The notes: generated from the letters alone by a model not told the origin. A stretch of 48,368 nt of DNA from Hoylesella timonensis 4401737 = DSM 22865 = JCM 15640 (GCF_000455445.1 NZ_HG417102.1:11706-60073), one strand, 5' to 3'. Counted from the first letter of the stretch, positions 26,298 to 35,720 are shown. Numbers and translations: made by a program.

Positions 26298-26946
26298 ACT
26301 TCTGCTTCAAATGATGGAACACCCCCATGAATATACTCATGAGCAATGGGAGGAGCTGTTGGAAGACGAGGAATGTAGGCAATTGTATTCCTTGCTCTCC
26401 AAGACGAAAAGTGCCGCCAGTGCCAGCGAGAACGATTCCCAACTGACGGAAGAATACGTGGACAAAGAGTGGAAACGATTGGCTCACGAATATCCTGCAA
26501 AGGCACAAGTTGTTATGCTTTGGCGAAATGTGGCAGCCGTATTTATTGGCGTGTTGCTGGTTTCGGGCATTGCCATTGCCACCATCAGTACGGGCTTTTT
26601 CGGTTTCCGTTCCACAAACGGACATTCCGCTGCGGTGAACAATGCGAAAGAGTCAAGAACGGTTGTCGCTGCCGATACTGTCCGAAAGGACACGATAGCC
26701 GTACCCGCTGTAAAACTTTTCGACAATGTGCCTTTGGAAAAAATTCTTGCAGAACTATCCAACCACTATCACATCAATGTAGTTTACCGCAACGAGGAAG
26801 TAAAACAACTGCGCCTGTTCTTCGAATGGAATCCCTCGTACCCCATAGGAAAGGTGGTGGAAATGCTCAACCACTTCAAAACCCTGCAATTCCAATTGGA
26901 AGAGAACCAACTGATTGTTGAACCACAAAGCACGACCGAACCATGA
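26284..26946 (+). CDS. Short anti-sigma-like protein with DUF4974 domain
   Basis: 220 residues. The N-terminal ~75 residues are a cytoplasmic helical region that could hold the sigma factor. A transmembrane helix follows (about 80-100, NVAAVFIGVLLVSGIAIATI), then a short linker, and residues ~148-215 form a DUF4974 domain (LFDNVPLEKILAELSNHYHI; WNPSYPIGKVVEMLNHF). Ordinary FecR-type anti-sigma proteins are ~320-340 residues with a FecR domain between helix and DUF4974; that middle domain is absent here. It overlaps the receptor gene by 4 bases (ATGA). Confidence 0.85.
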   Translation: MEKTELLLQMMEHPHEYTHEQWEELLEDEECRQLYSLLSKTKSAASASENDSQLTEEYVDKEWKRLAHEYPAKAQVVMLWRNVAAVFIGVLLVSGIAIATISTGFFGFRSTNGHSAAVNNAKESRTVVAADTVRKDTIAVPAVKLFDNVPLEKILAELSNHYHINVVYRNEEVKQLRLFFEWNPSYPIGKVVEMLNHFKTLQFQLEENQLIVEPQSTTEP

Positions 26947-29549
26947 AAAAAGTCTTGTTTCTTATTCTCATGTGTGCTCTCGTCTTCAATGTCAGTGCAC
27001 AGCGTATCACGCACGAGTTCCGCAACGTCTCCATGTCGGATGCTCTCAAATTTATCCAAGCACAAAACACACATTATAAAATCGTGTTCATTTACAATGA
27101 ACTGGAAGATTTTAAGGTGACGGCATCCGTCCAAAACAAGCGTGTGGGTGATGCCATTCAGCAATTGATTGGCTTCTATCCCATTCTAATGACCATTGGA
27201 GAAAGCAACGACATCTATGTGGAGTGTGTACAGAAGGCGGAACGGAAATACATTGGTCATTTGGTGAACCGCAACAATCGTCCCATAGAGTTTGCCAACG
27301 TGGCATTGCTCAATCCCAAAGACAGTTCTTTCATCACGGGTGGCGTGACTAATAGCGACGGATTGTTCGTCATTCCATGCGACGTTCATCCCGTATTGGC
27401 GCGACTATCTTTCGTGGGCTACCGCACAGCTTATGTGCGTTTTTCACAAAACAGGGTGGGAACACTCCGCCTGTATGAAGACACGAAAACGCTAAAAGAA
27501 GTAAAGGTGACCACCCTTCGCCCCACGGTCACTTATAAAGGCGACCGTTATTCGGTCAATATCGGCAACACCATTCTTGGGGTTGGCAACACGGCGGAAT
27601 CGCTCTTGACGCAACTTCCCGGCGTGTGGCTCAACGGAAACGACATTTCCATCAATGGCATTTCTGGTGCACAGGTCATGGTAGACGATCGCAGCATCCA
27701 CCTTTCGGGCAGCGAACTCGTGGCTTATTTAAAAGGCATCCGTTCGGAAACCATCGACAAGATTGAGATTATCCCCAATCCTTCTGCCGAATTTGCGGCA
27801 CAGGGCATGGGAGGTGTCTTGAGGATTCTCACCAAAGAACGGCAAAGCGGCTCGCAACTGGTTGTCGGCGGCTCTGTAGATTTCATCAATTACAAAGCCG
27901 TCAGACCATACGTCTCCTATGGCTACGGAAAAGGAAAGTTCGGGTTTGATATCTCTACCAACGGCACTTTCGGCAAAGGTTATTTGTGTGCGGATGAATT
28001 GACCAAGAACTGTGAAAAGTTAGTCAACTACCAAAACAATATAGTTGATAGAATGGACGACGTGATAGGAACTATCAATTCGAACATCTACTACGATTTC
28101 AATGCGAGAAACAAATTCGCCTTGAACCTCAACTATTCACACTGGTACAAAGATGAGCATGTGAACGGCTATACCTTGGTGGATGGGGCGAACGCTCCTA
28201 AAACGGTGTGCACCGACACCAAGCATGAAACCATCCAAAACCAGAACATGCTGAGCGCATCGATGAACTTTACACACAAGTTTGGACAGGACGACCGCAA
28301 CAAACTGCTGGTGCTGGCAGATGTGGCAAAGAGTTTTTATCCCAACGACGATGAGTTTGAGTACAAAAATTACGACCGCAACGGCAATCTTCTTTCCACC
28401 GAGAACCTGCGCCATCATCAATCCGCTCCTTTTTTCATTCTTTCGGGCGAAACAAGGGTGGAATGGGACTTCCTGAAGCATGGCAGTCTGATGGCTGGTA
28501 TCAAATGCAGCCATTCCTTAAAAGACAACGAGTTCGAGGAGCAAACACTCACAAACGGCAGTTGGAGCAGCAGTGCCGGCAAGGGTTACTCGTTTAAATA
28601 TGCGGAAGACCTGCAAGCGGCATATCTGAAATACGACCTTTCGGGCAAGAAATGGAACCTGACGGCTGGGCTTCGGGGTGAGTACAACTACGCCAAAGCT
28701 GATGGCTACGACTTCTCCTACCGCCATTTCGACCTGTTCCCCAGCCTGTACTATACCTACCGCTTGAGCAAATGGCACACTATGATATTTTCCGCATCCC
28801 GAAGAACGCAGAGGGTGGGCTTCACACGACTGATGCCATATCGGTATTATTACTCTCGTTATACGCTCAAGATGGGAAATCCCGACTTGCGCCCTAATTA
28901 CACCAACCACATCAGCGTTACTTACCAGTTGGCGCAGAAATACAACCTTACCCTCACGCACGTGTGGAGCAACAACGGTCTTGACAACTACAACAGGACA
29001 GAAACCGTGGACGGACAGGCAATGACCGTGGCAAGTTATGTGGATGGGGTGAAGAACCGGCTGACCAATCTCAACCTCTATGTCCCCATCAACGTAGCAT
29101 CGTGGTGGTCGATTGTGAACCAAGCGAGGGTGAGTTTTGATAAGTATATCACTTCCGAGACTTCCGTCAATAATTTCGACTGGAAAATCTACACGCAACA
29201 CACCTTCGTCCTTCCGTTGGACATCCGCATGCAGTTGCTCTACCGCTATATCTCCGAATCCAAGTCGGCATACGGCAGGAGCAGGGATTACCACCAGTTG
29301 GACTTCTCGTGCATGAAGACATTTTTCAATGACAAACTCACCTGCAAATTGTCGGTCAATGACCTGATTTGCGAGCAGAAGAACTGGAGTTATACCCTAA
29401 CCAATAAGATTTATAGGAAAACCTATATGTATGGCAGATTCATTCCCTTTTTCTCCTTCTCCATCTATTATACCTTTACAAAGGGAAAACGGAAACAACA
29501 CGATTCCATAGAGCGGAGCAACAACGATGAGAAGATGCGTGCGATGTGA
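26943..29549 (+). CDS. TonB-dependent outer-membrane receptor with STN-like sensing domain
   Basis: 868 residues with signal peptide ending VSAQ. Residues ~20-95 are STN/DUF4974-like (VSMSDALKFIQAQNTHYKIV), ~100-180 a carboxypeptidase-regulatory-like fold (GHLVNRNNRPIEFANVALLN, TNSDGLFVI), ~190-300 the plug, then a beta-barrel of the outer-membrane beta-barrel (OMP_b-brl_3) type ending FSFSIYYTF. It should bring a substrate across the outer membrane with TonB/ExbB/ExbD and signal through the adjacent anti-sigma/sigma pair. No SusD-like partner follows. The substrate is unknown. The C-terminus continues ~20 basic-acidic residues beyond the last predicted strand, which is unusual for a barrel that normally ends in an aromatic. 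Confidence 0.9.
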   Translation: MKKVLFLILMCALVFNVSAQRITHEFRNVSMSDALKFIQAQNTHYKIVFIYNELEDFKVTASVQNKRVGDAIQQLIGFYPILMTIGESNDIYVECVQKAERKYIGHLVNRNNRPIEFANVALLNPKDSSFITGGVTNSDGLFVIPCDVHPVLARLSFVGYRTAYVRFSQNRVGTLRLYEDTKTLKEVKVTTLRPTVTYKGDRYSVNIGNTILGVGNTAESLLTQLPGVWLNGNDISINGISGAQVMVDDRSIHLSGSELVAYLKGIRSETIDKIEIIPNPSAEFAAQGMGGVLRILTKERQSGSQLVVGGSVDFINYKAVRPYVSYGYGKGKFGFDISTNGTFGKGYLCADELTKNCEKLVNYQNNIVDRMDDVIGTINSNIYYDFNARNKFALNLNYSHWYKDEHVNGYTLVDGANAPKTVCTDTKHETIQNQNMLSASMNFTHKFGQDDRNKLLVLADVAKSFYPNDDEFEYKNYDRNGNLLSTENLRHHQSAPFFILSGETRVEWDFLKHGSLMAGIKCSHSLKDNEFEEQTLTNGSWSSSAGKGYSFKYAEDLQAAYLKYDLSGKKWNLTAGLRGEYNYAKADGYDFSYRHFDLFPSLYYTYRLSKWHTMIFSASRRTQRVGFTRLMPYRYYYSRYTLKMGNPDLRPNYTNHISVTYQLAQKYNLTLTHVWSNNGLDNYNRTETVDGQAMTVASYVDGVKNRLTNLNLYVPINVASWWSIVNQARVSFDKYITSETSVNNFDWKIYTQHTFVLPLDIRMQLLYRYISESKSAYGRSRDYHQLDFSCMKTFFNDKLTCKLSVNDLICEQKNWSYTLTNKIYRKTYMYGRFIPFFSFSIYYTFTKGKRKQHDSIERSNNDEKMRAM

Positions 29550-29644
29550 CAAAAACACCCACATCTTAATGTCAAGAGAACAAACTAACTTTTGATGAGT
29601 AGCTGACCAATTTAATATTCAAGTAATCAAGAGTAGATTCTCGA

Positions 29645-29835
29645 AAGTTTTGCCTAATTTTGCAGATGAGGTTTTGATAGCAACTCTGCAGATTTCCGTA
29701 TATTGGTTGAGTAGTTCTGCTGTCATTTACTTGATGTTTAATCTGCCATTAAGTTGCTGACAGTCAAATGTTTAATCAAATTTTATTGGTTATATTAAGT
29801 CGATTAGCTCTCTCATTTTCAAGTGATTACATTAG
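29645..29835 (+). promoter_or_regulatory. Shared leader, copy B (before the hexosaminidase)
   Basis: Has the same TAatTTTG box (29655-29662) and the same ordered blocks as 25430-25640. The similarity ends ~20 bases before the hexosaminidase ATG, whereas in copy A it ends ~150 bases before the sigma gene. Together the two copies bracket the sigma/anti-sigma/receptor operon as a direct repeat. Confidence 0.65.
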
Positions 29836-29853
29836 AATTAAAGAAAGGTACTG

Positions 29854-31839
29854 ATGAAACGTTTTATTCTATTATTGCTTACATTCGTCATTGCATCCAA
29901 TACAATGGATGCCAAGTTCATAGACCTTTTGCCTCGTGCCAAGTTTGCGACAAAACTCGATGCCAAAGGGTTCAGGCTATCACGTGCCATACAGATAGCC
30001 GACGGTTCAAATACTCTCATCCTAAAAGATTTCTTCACTGAACATGGATGCACCATCAAGCCAAACGCCCGCGCGAAAGTGGTGGTGAACCTGACAGACC
30101 GCATAGAAGACACCGAAGACTACTATCTTGCAGGATATGAAAACGAGGCATACAGGCTGACCATTCACCCCAACACCATAGAAATAAAGGCGGTGTCGCC
30201 TGTCGGTGTCATCCGTGCGACGCAAACTCTCGAGATGCTGGCAGAGGGCTATGGCTCCACGCCATGCCTCGAAGCGGTTGACATTATCGACTATCCTGCT
30301 TTCAAACTACGAGGATTCATGCACGATGTGGGGAGGTCGTTCATCTCTATCGATGAGCTGAAGAAACAAATAAGGCTGCTCGCCCATTTCAAGGTGAATA
30401 CTTTCCATTGGCATCTCACGGAGAACCAAGCTTGGAGATTTGAGGTAAAGGCTTTTCCACAACTCACTACCAGTAGTGTTATGCCCCGTTTTCCTGGACA
30501 ATATTACACGCAACAGCAATGTCGCAACTTAGAAGGTTATGCGTTGCGTTACGGTGTGAAAGTCATTCCAGAGGTTGATATGCCTGGACACAGTGACGCC
30601 TTTGTACGAGCCATGGGACACAGTATGCAAACCGACCAAGGGGTGGCTGAACTGAAAGTCATCTTGAAAGAACTCGTAGAGTGCTTCCCACATACTCCAT
30701 ATATTCATATAGGTGGCGATGAGCAAACTATAACCTACCCAGACTTTTTGCAGACGATGACCAACTGGGTGAGGAAGCTTGGTAAGAAAGCCGTGGTATG
30801 GATACCCAATCAAGCAGGATTTGCACAAGTCGACATGGTTCAACTATGGAGTACCGCAGGAAGGTTAGTTGCGAACATCCCGAATATTGACTGTCGGTAC
30901 AACTACATCAACCACTTCGATGTATTTGCTGACATCGTTGGTATTTACAAAAGTAATATTTACTACCAGCAAAAAGGGTCGCCAGAAGTGGCTGGCGAGA
31001 TTTGTGCCACATGGAATGACCACAAGATAGAAGGCGAGCGCAATATCTTGAAGTATAACAATTTCTACGCCAGTGTCATCGCATCGGCATCAAGAGCATG
31101 GCAGGGCGGAGGCAAGCAATACATAGAACAAGGCGGAACAATGCTGCCCAATACTGGAGATGAGCTGGAAGACTTTAGCGATTGGGAGACACGGTTTCTC
31201 TTTCATAAGCACCATTGTCTGAGGAACGAGCCCATTCCCTATGTGCGGCAAACCAATGTGCGCTGGGCAATAGCAAGCTCGTTGTCGGACAACCAACCCA
31301 TTGATGAGCAGGTGGTAACAGGGGCAGGTATCTATCTGAACCACACTTGGCAAAAAACGGTACCAGCCATATACGACGATAAAAACTCCAACGACACAGC
31401 CTATGTATGGACGTATGTGTACTCGCCAAAAAGACAAACAGCAGGAGCTTTGGTAGAGTTGCAAAACTACAGCAGATCAGAACAAGACGTAGCACCCGAA
31501 GATGGCAAGTGGGACAGAAGGGGGTCGGTGATATACTGGAACGACAAAGAATTACAACCACCACTTTGGACACATGCAGGGAAACGTATAGCTAACGAAA
31601 CACCCATGGGCAACGAAAACCTAACTGCCAGACCACCGCTTATTTTGCAACTGCACAAGGGATGGAATAAGGTGGTGATGGTGTTGCCCAACACCGATGC
31701 AGACGGCATTAGACTTGATAAGTGGATGTTTACGTTTGTCATTACCAACAAGCAAGGCACTAAAGCTCTTCCTGGAATCAAATACGATCCTCACAAGGGT
31801 GGAAACACGGACAATCACTTGCTGCCTATACGCCACTGA
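29854..31839 (+). CDS. GH20 beta-N-acetylhexosaminidase
   Basis: 661 residues with a signal peptide (MKRFILLLLTFVIASNTMDA). An N-terminal GH20b-like domain (~20-145) is followed by the catalytic barrel: KLRGFMHDVGRSF (152-164), NTFHWHLTENQAWRFEVKAF, PEVDMPGHSDAF, and the catalytic pair D289-E290 in HIGGDEQT. The C-terminal ~180 residues look like a beta-rich accessory domain. It releases terminal GlcNAc or GalNAc from glycans such as mucins, host N-glycans or peptidoglycan/chitin fragments. It shares its upstream leader with the sigma-factor operon, suggesting common control. Confidence 0.93.
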   Translation: MKRFILLLLTFVIASNTMDAKFIDLLPRAKFATKLDAKGFRLSRAIQIADGSNTLILKDFFTEHGCTIKPNARAKVVVNLTDRIEDTEDYYLAGYENEAYRLTIHPNTIEIKAVSPVGVIRATQTLEMLAEGYGSTPCLEAVDIIDYPAFKLRGFMHDVGRSFISIDELKKQIRLLAHFKVNTFHWHLTENQAWRFEVKAFPQLTTSSVMPRFPGQYYTQQQCRNLEGYALRYGVKVIPEVDMPGHSDAFVRAMGHSMQTDQGVAELKVILKELVECFPHTPYIHIGGDEQTITYPDFLQTMTNWVRKLGKKAVVWIPNQAGFAQVDMVQLWSTAGRLVANIPNIDCRYNYINHFDVFADIVGIYKSNIYYQQKGSPEVAGEICATWNDHKIEGERNILKYNNFYASVIASASRAWQGGGKQYIEQGGTMLPNTGDELEDFSDWETRFLFHKHHCLRNEPIPYVRQTNVRWAIASSLSDNQPIDEQVVTGAGIYLNHTWQKTVPAIYDDKNSNDTAYVWTYVYSPKRQTAGALVELQNYSRSEQDVAPEDGKWDRRGSVIYWNDKELQPPLWTHAGKRIANETPMGNENLTARPPLILQLHKGWNKVVMVLPNTDADGIRLDKWMFTFVITNKQGTKALPGIKYDPHKGGNTDNHLLPIRH

Positions 31840-31944
31840 GAGGATGTTAAGATGAAGTGTAGGAAATTTGTTCGATAGCCTTATACTTGAGGATTTTTCT
31901 TTGTTCTTTCGTATGTAATCCTTGCTCAATGGACTGCCGAGAAA

Positions 31945-31963
31945 AGAAGACTGCTTGTCTTCT
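31945..31963 (-). terminator. Possible terminator of the DKNYY gene
   Basis: A hairpin AGAAGAC/GTCTTCT abuts the gene's TAA and is followed on the minus strand by TTTTCTC. The T-run is short, so this is tentative. Confidence 0.45.
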
Positions 31964-32604
31964 CAATTGATTTTCTGCCCTTGATAGAACGTGTTAAAGG
32001 TGTCTTCGGCATAACCCTCACCTACGATTCTAAAGGAATTGGCACTGGCATCATTCACCTTACGGCCTAAGAAATAAACATCAAAAGAATCTTTGGCATA
32101 GCCATCTCCCAAATACTGAAAAGAATGGGTACTGCCTCCAGACATCTTCTCACCCATAAAATATACGTTGAAAGCGTCTTTGGCATAACCGCCACCCAAA
32201 TCACGGAAACTATTTACAGAGGCGTCATATACTTTATGACCATTGAATAGTACTACATTTGACATAATTTTATATCCCCGTGAGAGGTAAAATGGCGAAT
32301 CATAAGGACGGTAACCGTCATGAGGAGATATTCGTTTCAACCTAAACGAATAAGGGTCAACATATTTCAACACCTCGCCAAGATAATAAACATGGTTAGC
32401 ATCCTTGGCATAGCCGTAGCCTAAGTCTACAAACGAGTAGGGGTCAGCGGTCAGCAAAGGAGTGCCACGGTAAAGTACAACATTTTCTACCACTTGATAA
32501 TCGGTGTGTCGACGTTGCGAACTTACTTGAAGAGCAACCATGAGACATACCCCTGCAAGCAAAAACCGAAAAGAGGAATTAGAAGAGAAAATTTTGTTTG
32601 TCAT
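31963..32604 (-). CDS. DKNYY-repeat exported protein
   Basis: About 213 residues from the ATG at 32604, which gives a signal-peptide-like N-terminus (MTNKIFSSNSSFRFLLAGVC). The body is built from ~34-44-residue repeats, each ending in GYAKDANHVYYLGE-like, GYAKDAFNVYFMGE-like, GYAKDSFDVYFLGR-like and a final GYAEDTFNTFYQGQ. This is the DKNYY repeat pattern, found in many secreted proteins of unknown function. The upstream ATG at 32640 is not preferred. Confidence 0.82.
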   Translation of the reverse strand: MTNKIFSSNSSFRFLLAGVCLMVALQVSSQRRHTDYQVVENVVLYRGTPLLTADPYSFVDLGYGYAKDANHVYYLGEVLKYVDPYSFRLKRISPHDGYRPYDSPFYLSRGYKIMSNVVLFNGHKVYDASVNSFRDLGGGYAKDAFNVYFMGEKMSGGSTHSFQYLGDGYAKDSFDVYFLGRKVNDASANSFRIVGEGYAEDTFNTFYQGQKIN

Positions 32605-32677
32605 AGGTTGTTTGAAATAAAATTTTAGAAAGAATGCCAATCAATAATGCTTGTTTTTGGAAAAACTGTTAAAACTG

Positions 32678-33385
32678 TTATCCCATTTTAGAAGACTGTT
32701 GGAGCACTTCATTCACTTTTTGAACGAGCCACTGTTGTTGTTCGGGGATCGTGAGATGACTGTTATCTAACTCTATTGCATCTTCTGCCTTACAAAGAGG
32801 GGACACTTGGCGATGCGAGTCGATATAATCACGTTCTTGCACATTCTTCAAAATGTCATCGTATTGAGCTGGCATTCCTTTTTGTTGCAACTCGTCAAAT
32901 CGGCGTTGGGCACGAACTTCGGCAGAAGCTGTGACAAATATCTTCAGTTCGGCATCGGGAAAGACAACGGTTCCTATGTCGCGACCATCCATGACAATAC
33001 CTTTATCTTTCCCCATTTGTTGCTGTTGTGCGACCAAGGCCGTTCGGACAAATGGGATAGCAGCAATCTTACTGACGTGTTCGCTCACACGCATAGAACG
33101 TATTTCTTGCTCTACACTTTCGTCGTTAAGGTAAGTATCGGGCTTTGAAGTCGCAGGATTCAACTTGAATGAGATGTGAATATTAGGCATGTGCTGTTGT
33201 AGCTCAGGCTCATTCACGGTACCATTGTCTAAAAACAAATGATGGCGCAGGGCGTAGAGAGTTACGGCACGATACATTGCACCAGTGTCTACGTAAATAT
33301 AACCTAACTGGCGAGCCAAATCTTTCGCCATCGTACTTTTGCCACACGATGAGAAACCATCGATAGCTATCACAATTTTTTTCAT
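32678..33385 (-). CDS. cmk: Cytidylate kinase
   Basis: A 235-residue CMP/dCMP kinase: P-loop GFSSCGKST near the start (where most relatives read GPSGSGKST), [27 protein letters not shown] and [12 protein letters not shown] LID region. The start at 33385 ([10 protein letters not shown]) is chosen; the 55 codons upstream overlap the pseudouridine synthase gene in another frame and have no family similarity. In other Bacteroidota this gene lies next to porQ. Confidence 0.95.
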   Translation of the reverse strand: MKKIVIAIDGFSSCGKSTMAKDLARQLGYIYVDTGAMYRAVTLYALRHHLFLDNGTVNEPELQQHMPNIHISFKLNPATSKPDTYLNDESVEQEIRSMRVSEHVSKIAAIPFVRTALVAQQQQMGKDKGIVMDGRDIGTVVFPDAELKIFVTASAEVRAQRRFDELQQKGMPAQYDDILKNVQERDYIDSHRQVSPLCKAEDAIELDNSHLTIPEQQQWLVQKVNEVLQQSSKMG

Positions 33386-33395
33386 ATATAATTCA

Positions 33396-34076
33396 TCAAA
33401 TAACGGCTGATGCCAATGCCTCCCATAGACGATCTTGGGGTGGGAAAGGCGCTTCAACCACAATATTCTCTTTTGAAACGGGGTGCACAAAGGCAACACT
33501 ACGAGCCAGCAAGCTAATGCTTCCATCGGGATTGCTCCGTTTGGCACCATATTTAAGGTCGCCTTTGATAGGACATCCCATATTTGCCAACTGGCATCTT
33601 ATTTGGTGATGCCGCCCCGTCATCAATTGAACTTCTAACAAATGATAATGGTCTGAATGAGCAATCACTTTGTATTTCAATACTGCCTTTTTAGCATTTG
33701 GTGTCTCTTGCGAATGCGCATAGCTCTTGTTCTGTCGCTCGTTGCGCACCAGCCAATCGGTTAGCACACCTTCTTCCGCTGGTGGTGCCTCTTTGGTAAT
33801 CGCCCAATAGGTTTTATGCACTTCACCATCTCTAAACATTTTATTCAGTCGCGTGAGTGCTTTAGAGGTTTTGGCAAAGACAACAAGCCCCCAAACAGGA
33901 CGGTCCAAGCGATGTACCACTCCCAGAAAAACATTTCCTGGCTTTTGGTATTTCTCTTTGATGTACTGTTTTACGGTCTCTGATAACGGCAGGTCGCCCG
34001 TTTTGTCACCTTGGACGATTTCGCCACTACGTTTAGAGACAATAATGATGTGATTGTCTTCGTAAAGAGGGAGCAT
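33396..34076 (-). CDS. RluA-family pseudouridine synthase
   Basis: 226 residues with the RluA signature [19 protein letters not shown]; catalytic Asp D58 in HRLDR. There is no S4 domain, so the protein is the short form. Target uridines cannot be predicted. The gene overlaps nothing real; cmk follows 10 bases later. Confidence 0.93.
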   Translation of the reverse strand: MLPLYEDNHIIIVSKRSGEIVQGDKTGDLPLSETVKQYIKEKYQKPGNVFLGVVHRLDRPVWGLVVFAKTSKALTRLNKMFRDGEVHKTYWAITKEAPPAEEGVLTDWLVRNERQNKSYAHSQETPNAKKAVLKYKVIAHSDHYHLLEVQLMTGRHHQIRCQLANMGCPIKGDLKYGAKRSNPDGSISLLARSVAFVHPVSKENIVVEAPFPPQDRLWEALASAVI

Positions 34077-34083
34077 GGATTTT

Positions 34084-34314
34084 AAGTTTATGAGTTTCTG
34101 AGTTTTTAAGTTTTTAAGTTTATCAATTAGCTTTCATTTTGACAAGCTGTTTGAGGTATATCTAACGTCTTTAAGTTTTAAAGTTTATCAATTAGCTTTC
34201 ATTTTGACAAGCTGTTTGAGGCATATCTTAGGTTTTCAATAAGCTTATCACCCTATTCAAAAAGCTAATCATTTAACTCAAGAACTTAAAAACTCAAAAA
34301 CTCAAAAACTAACT
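34084..34314. repeat. Palindromic region with 8-bp and 65-bp tandem repeats
   Basis: Left (34084-34125) is a run of 8-bp units GTTT(A/C/T)TGA/GTTTTTAA. Right (34278-34314) is a run of CTCAAAAA/CTTAAAAA, the complement. Between them a 65-bp unit starting AAGTTTATCAATTAGC occurs twice in tandem (34116-34180 and 34181-34230, the second slightly shorter). Together the whole forms a large imperfect inverted repeat between the pseudouridine synthase start and the fabG stop; it may act as a terminator for fabG. Confidence 0.7.
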
Positions 34315-34315
34315 G

Positions 34316-35068
34316 TTACATATTCATCCCCCCGTCAACCTGAATAACCTGGCCACTGATGTAGCTTGAAAGGTCGGAGGCTAAGAACAAGGCGCAACTG
34401 GCAATGTCTTCAACCGTTCCACCACGACGTAATGGAATCTTTGAAATCCACTCTTTGCGAATATTCTCAGGCAATGCCTGGGTCATCGCTGTATCGATAA
34501 AGCCCGGCGCAATGGCATTTGCACGTATTCCCTTGGGTCCCATTTCCTGTCCTACCGATTTAGCCAAAGCTATCATCCCAGCTTTAGAGGCAGCATAGTT
34601 AGCTTGTCCAGCGTTACCATGTACGCCCACTACCGATGCCATATTGATGATAGACCCTTGACGTTGACGCATCATAATAGGTACACATGCGTGTATAAAG
34701 TTGAACGCACTCTTTAGATTGACGTTGATAACAGCATCCCATTGTGCTTCGGTCATGCGCAACATCAGACCATCTTTGGTGATGCCAGCATTGTTCACCA
34801 ATATATCAACAGAGCCAAAATCCTCTTTTATTTGCGCTACCAATTCAGCTGTATTGTTAAAATCTGCAGCATTGCCAGCATAGCCCTTTGCTTTGACACC
34901 CAAAGTAGATAATTCACGTTCTGTTTCCTTACCTCCACGTTCGTCATCAATAACTAAATCGGTAAAGGCGATATTCGCACCTTCTTGTGCAAAACGCATA
35001 GCAATGGCTTTTCCTATGCCACGTGCAGCCCCTGTAACGATGGCTGTCTTTCCTGTTAAAAGTCCCAT
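34316..35068 (-). CDS. fabG: FabG, 3-oxoacyl-ACP reductase
   Basis: 250-residue short-chain dehydrogenase. Cofactor motif TGAARGIG (12-19), NNAG (92-95), catalytic S145, Y158 and K162 (YxxxK in NYAASKAG), and C-terminal GGMNM. It reduces 3-oxoacyl-ACP in fatty acid elongation. The start at 35068 (MGLLTGKTAI) is the family start; 57 upstream codons have no similarity. It lies just downstream of a TetR-type regulator on the same strand, which may control it. Confidence 0.95.
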   Translation of the reverse strand: MGLLTGKTAIVTGAARGIGKAIAMRFAQEGANIAFTDLVIDDERGGKETERELSTLGVKAKGYAGNAADFNNTAELVAQIKEDFGSVDILVNNAGITKDGLMLRMTEAQWDAVINVNLKSAFNFIHACVPIMMRQRQGSIINMASVVGVHGNAGQANYAASKAGMIALAKSVGQEMGPKGIRANAIAPGFIDTAMTQALPENIRKEWISKIPLRRGGTVEDIASCALFLASDLSSYISGQVIQVDGGMNM

Positions 35069-35126
35069 ATTTTTTAAGTGTATAATTAAAATTAATAGAA
35101 TGATATCAAAAAAATATTGATGTTGT

Positions 35127-35720
35127 TTATTTAGAATTGTTCTTTCCCAAAGCTCCATAAACCATCTTCGCAACCAAAGGTTTGCTACTCTCTTCGGTAA
35201 GACCATGCCCCAGACGTCCATAAATGAAAGGAACTTCAAGTCCTTTTATACAATAATGTGTGATTTCAGCAATCAAATTCACATTATCAATATCGAAATC
35301 GCCATCTGATCTTCCCTGCGAGTACACTCTACGAAATAAGTCTATTTCGTCAGCGTCAAACTTCTTTCTTACCTTTTCTACCATCCAAATGTTACGAAAG
35401 AACTCGGCTCGCAAGTTACCATTCCGCACCACTGTCTCGCGGATCATGCTAAGATGCGTATAAATCAGTTCGATAATTTTGTCTTGCGGTGCAATCTTCT
35501 TAGTAGCAACCTCATCTAACTTGTCGCTCAACCGTTCAAGTTCCGACTCGATGACCGCATAGAATACTTCTTCTTTACTACTAAAATAGGTATAGAGCGT
35601 ACGTCTTCCTTTTCCAGAGGTCATCGCAATGTCGTTCATCGTTGTATTGGCTACACCATTTTTAGCAAATAATTTGCGTGCTACATCTACCAATATTTGT
35701 CGCGTTTTTGAAATAGACAT
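35127..35720 (-). CDS. TetR/AcrR-family regulator
   Basis: 198 residues. N-terminal helix-turn-helix (KLFAKNGVANTTMNDIAMTSGKG to RRTLYTYFSSKEEVFYAV) and an all-helical ligand domain. The start at 35720 (MSISKTRQIL) is supported by a perfect AAGGAGG sequence just upstream of the ATG (8-base spacing), unusual in this phylum where Shine-Dalgarno sequences are rare. The position in front of fabG suggests control of lipid synthesis, but ligand and operator are unknown. Confidence 0.92.
   Translation of the reverse strand: MSISKTRQILVDVARKLFAKNGVANTTMNDIAMTSGKGRRTLYTYFSSKEEVFYAVIESELERLSDKLDEVATKKIAPQDKIIELIYTHLSMIRETVVRNGNLRAEFFRNIWMVEKVRKKFDADEIDLFRRVYSQGRSDGDFDIDNVNLIAEITHYCIKGLEVPFIYGRLGHGLTEESSKPLVAKMVYGALGKNNSK

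Noticed and set aside
28518..29294. A 258-codon open frame on the minus strand inside the TonB receptor gene
   Set aside because: It is antisense to a clear receptor gene, has no recognisable family features and no promoter box; G+C-rich coding DNA often leaves such frames open.
33386..33550. N-terminal extension of cytidylate kinase
   Set aside because: The extra codons lie within the pseudouridine synthase gene in another frame and have no similarity to kinases; the start at 33385 is standard.
34084..34314. CRISPR array
   Set aside because: The units are 8 bp and 65 bp in direct tandem without spacers, and no cas genes are present.
35069..35239. N-terminal extension of FabG
   Set aside because: It consists of unconserved codons that run back into the end of the TetR gene; FabG proteins begin with the MGLLTGKTAI-type start.
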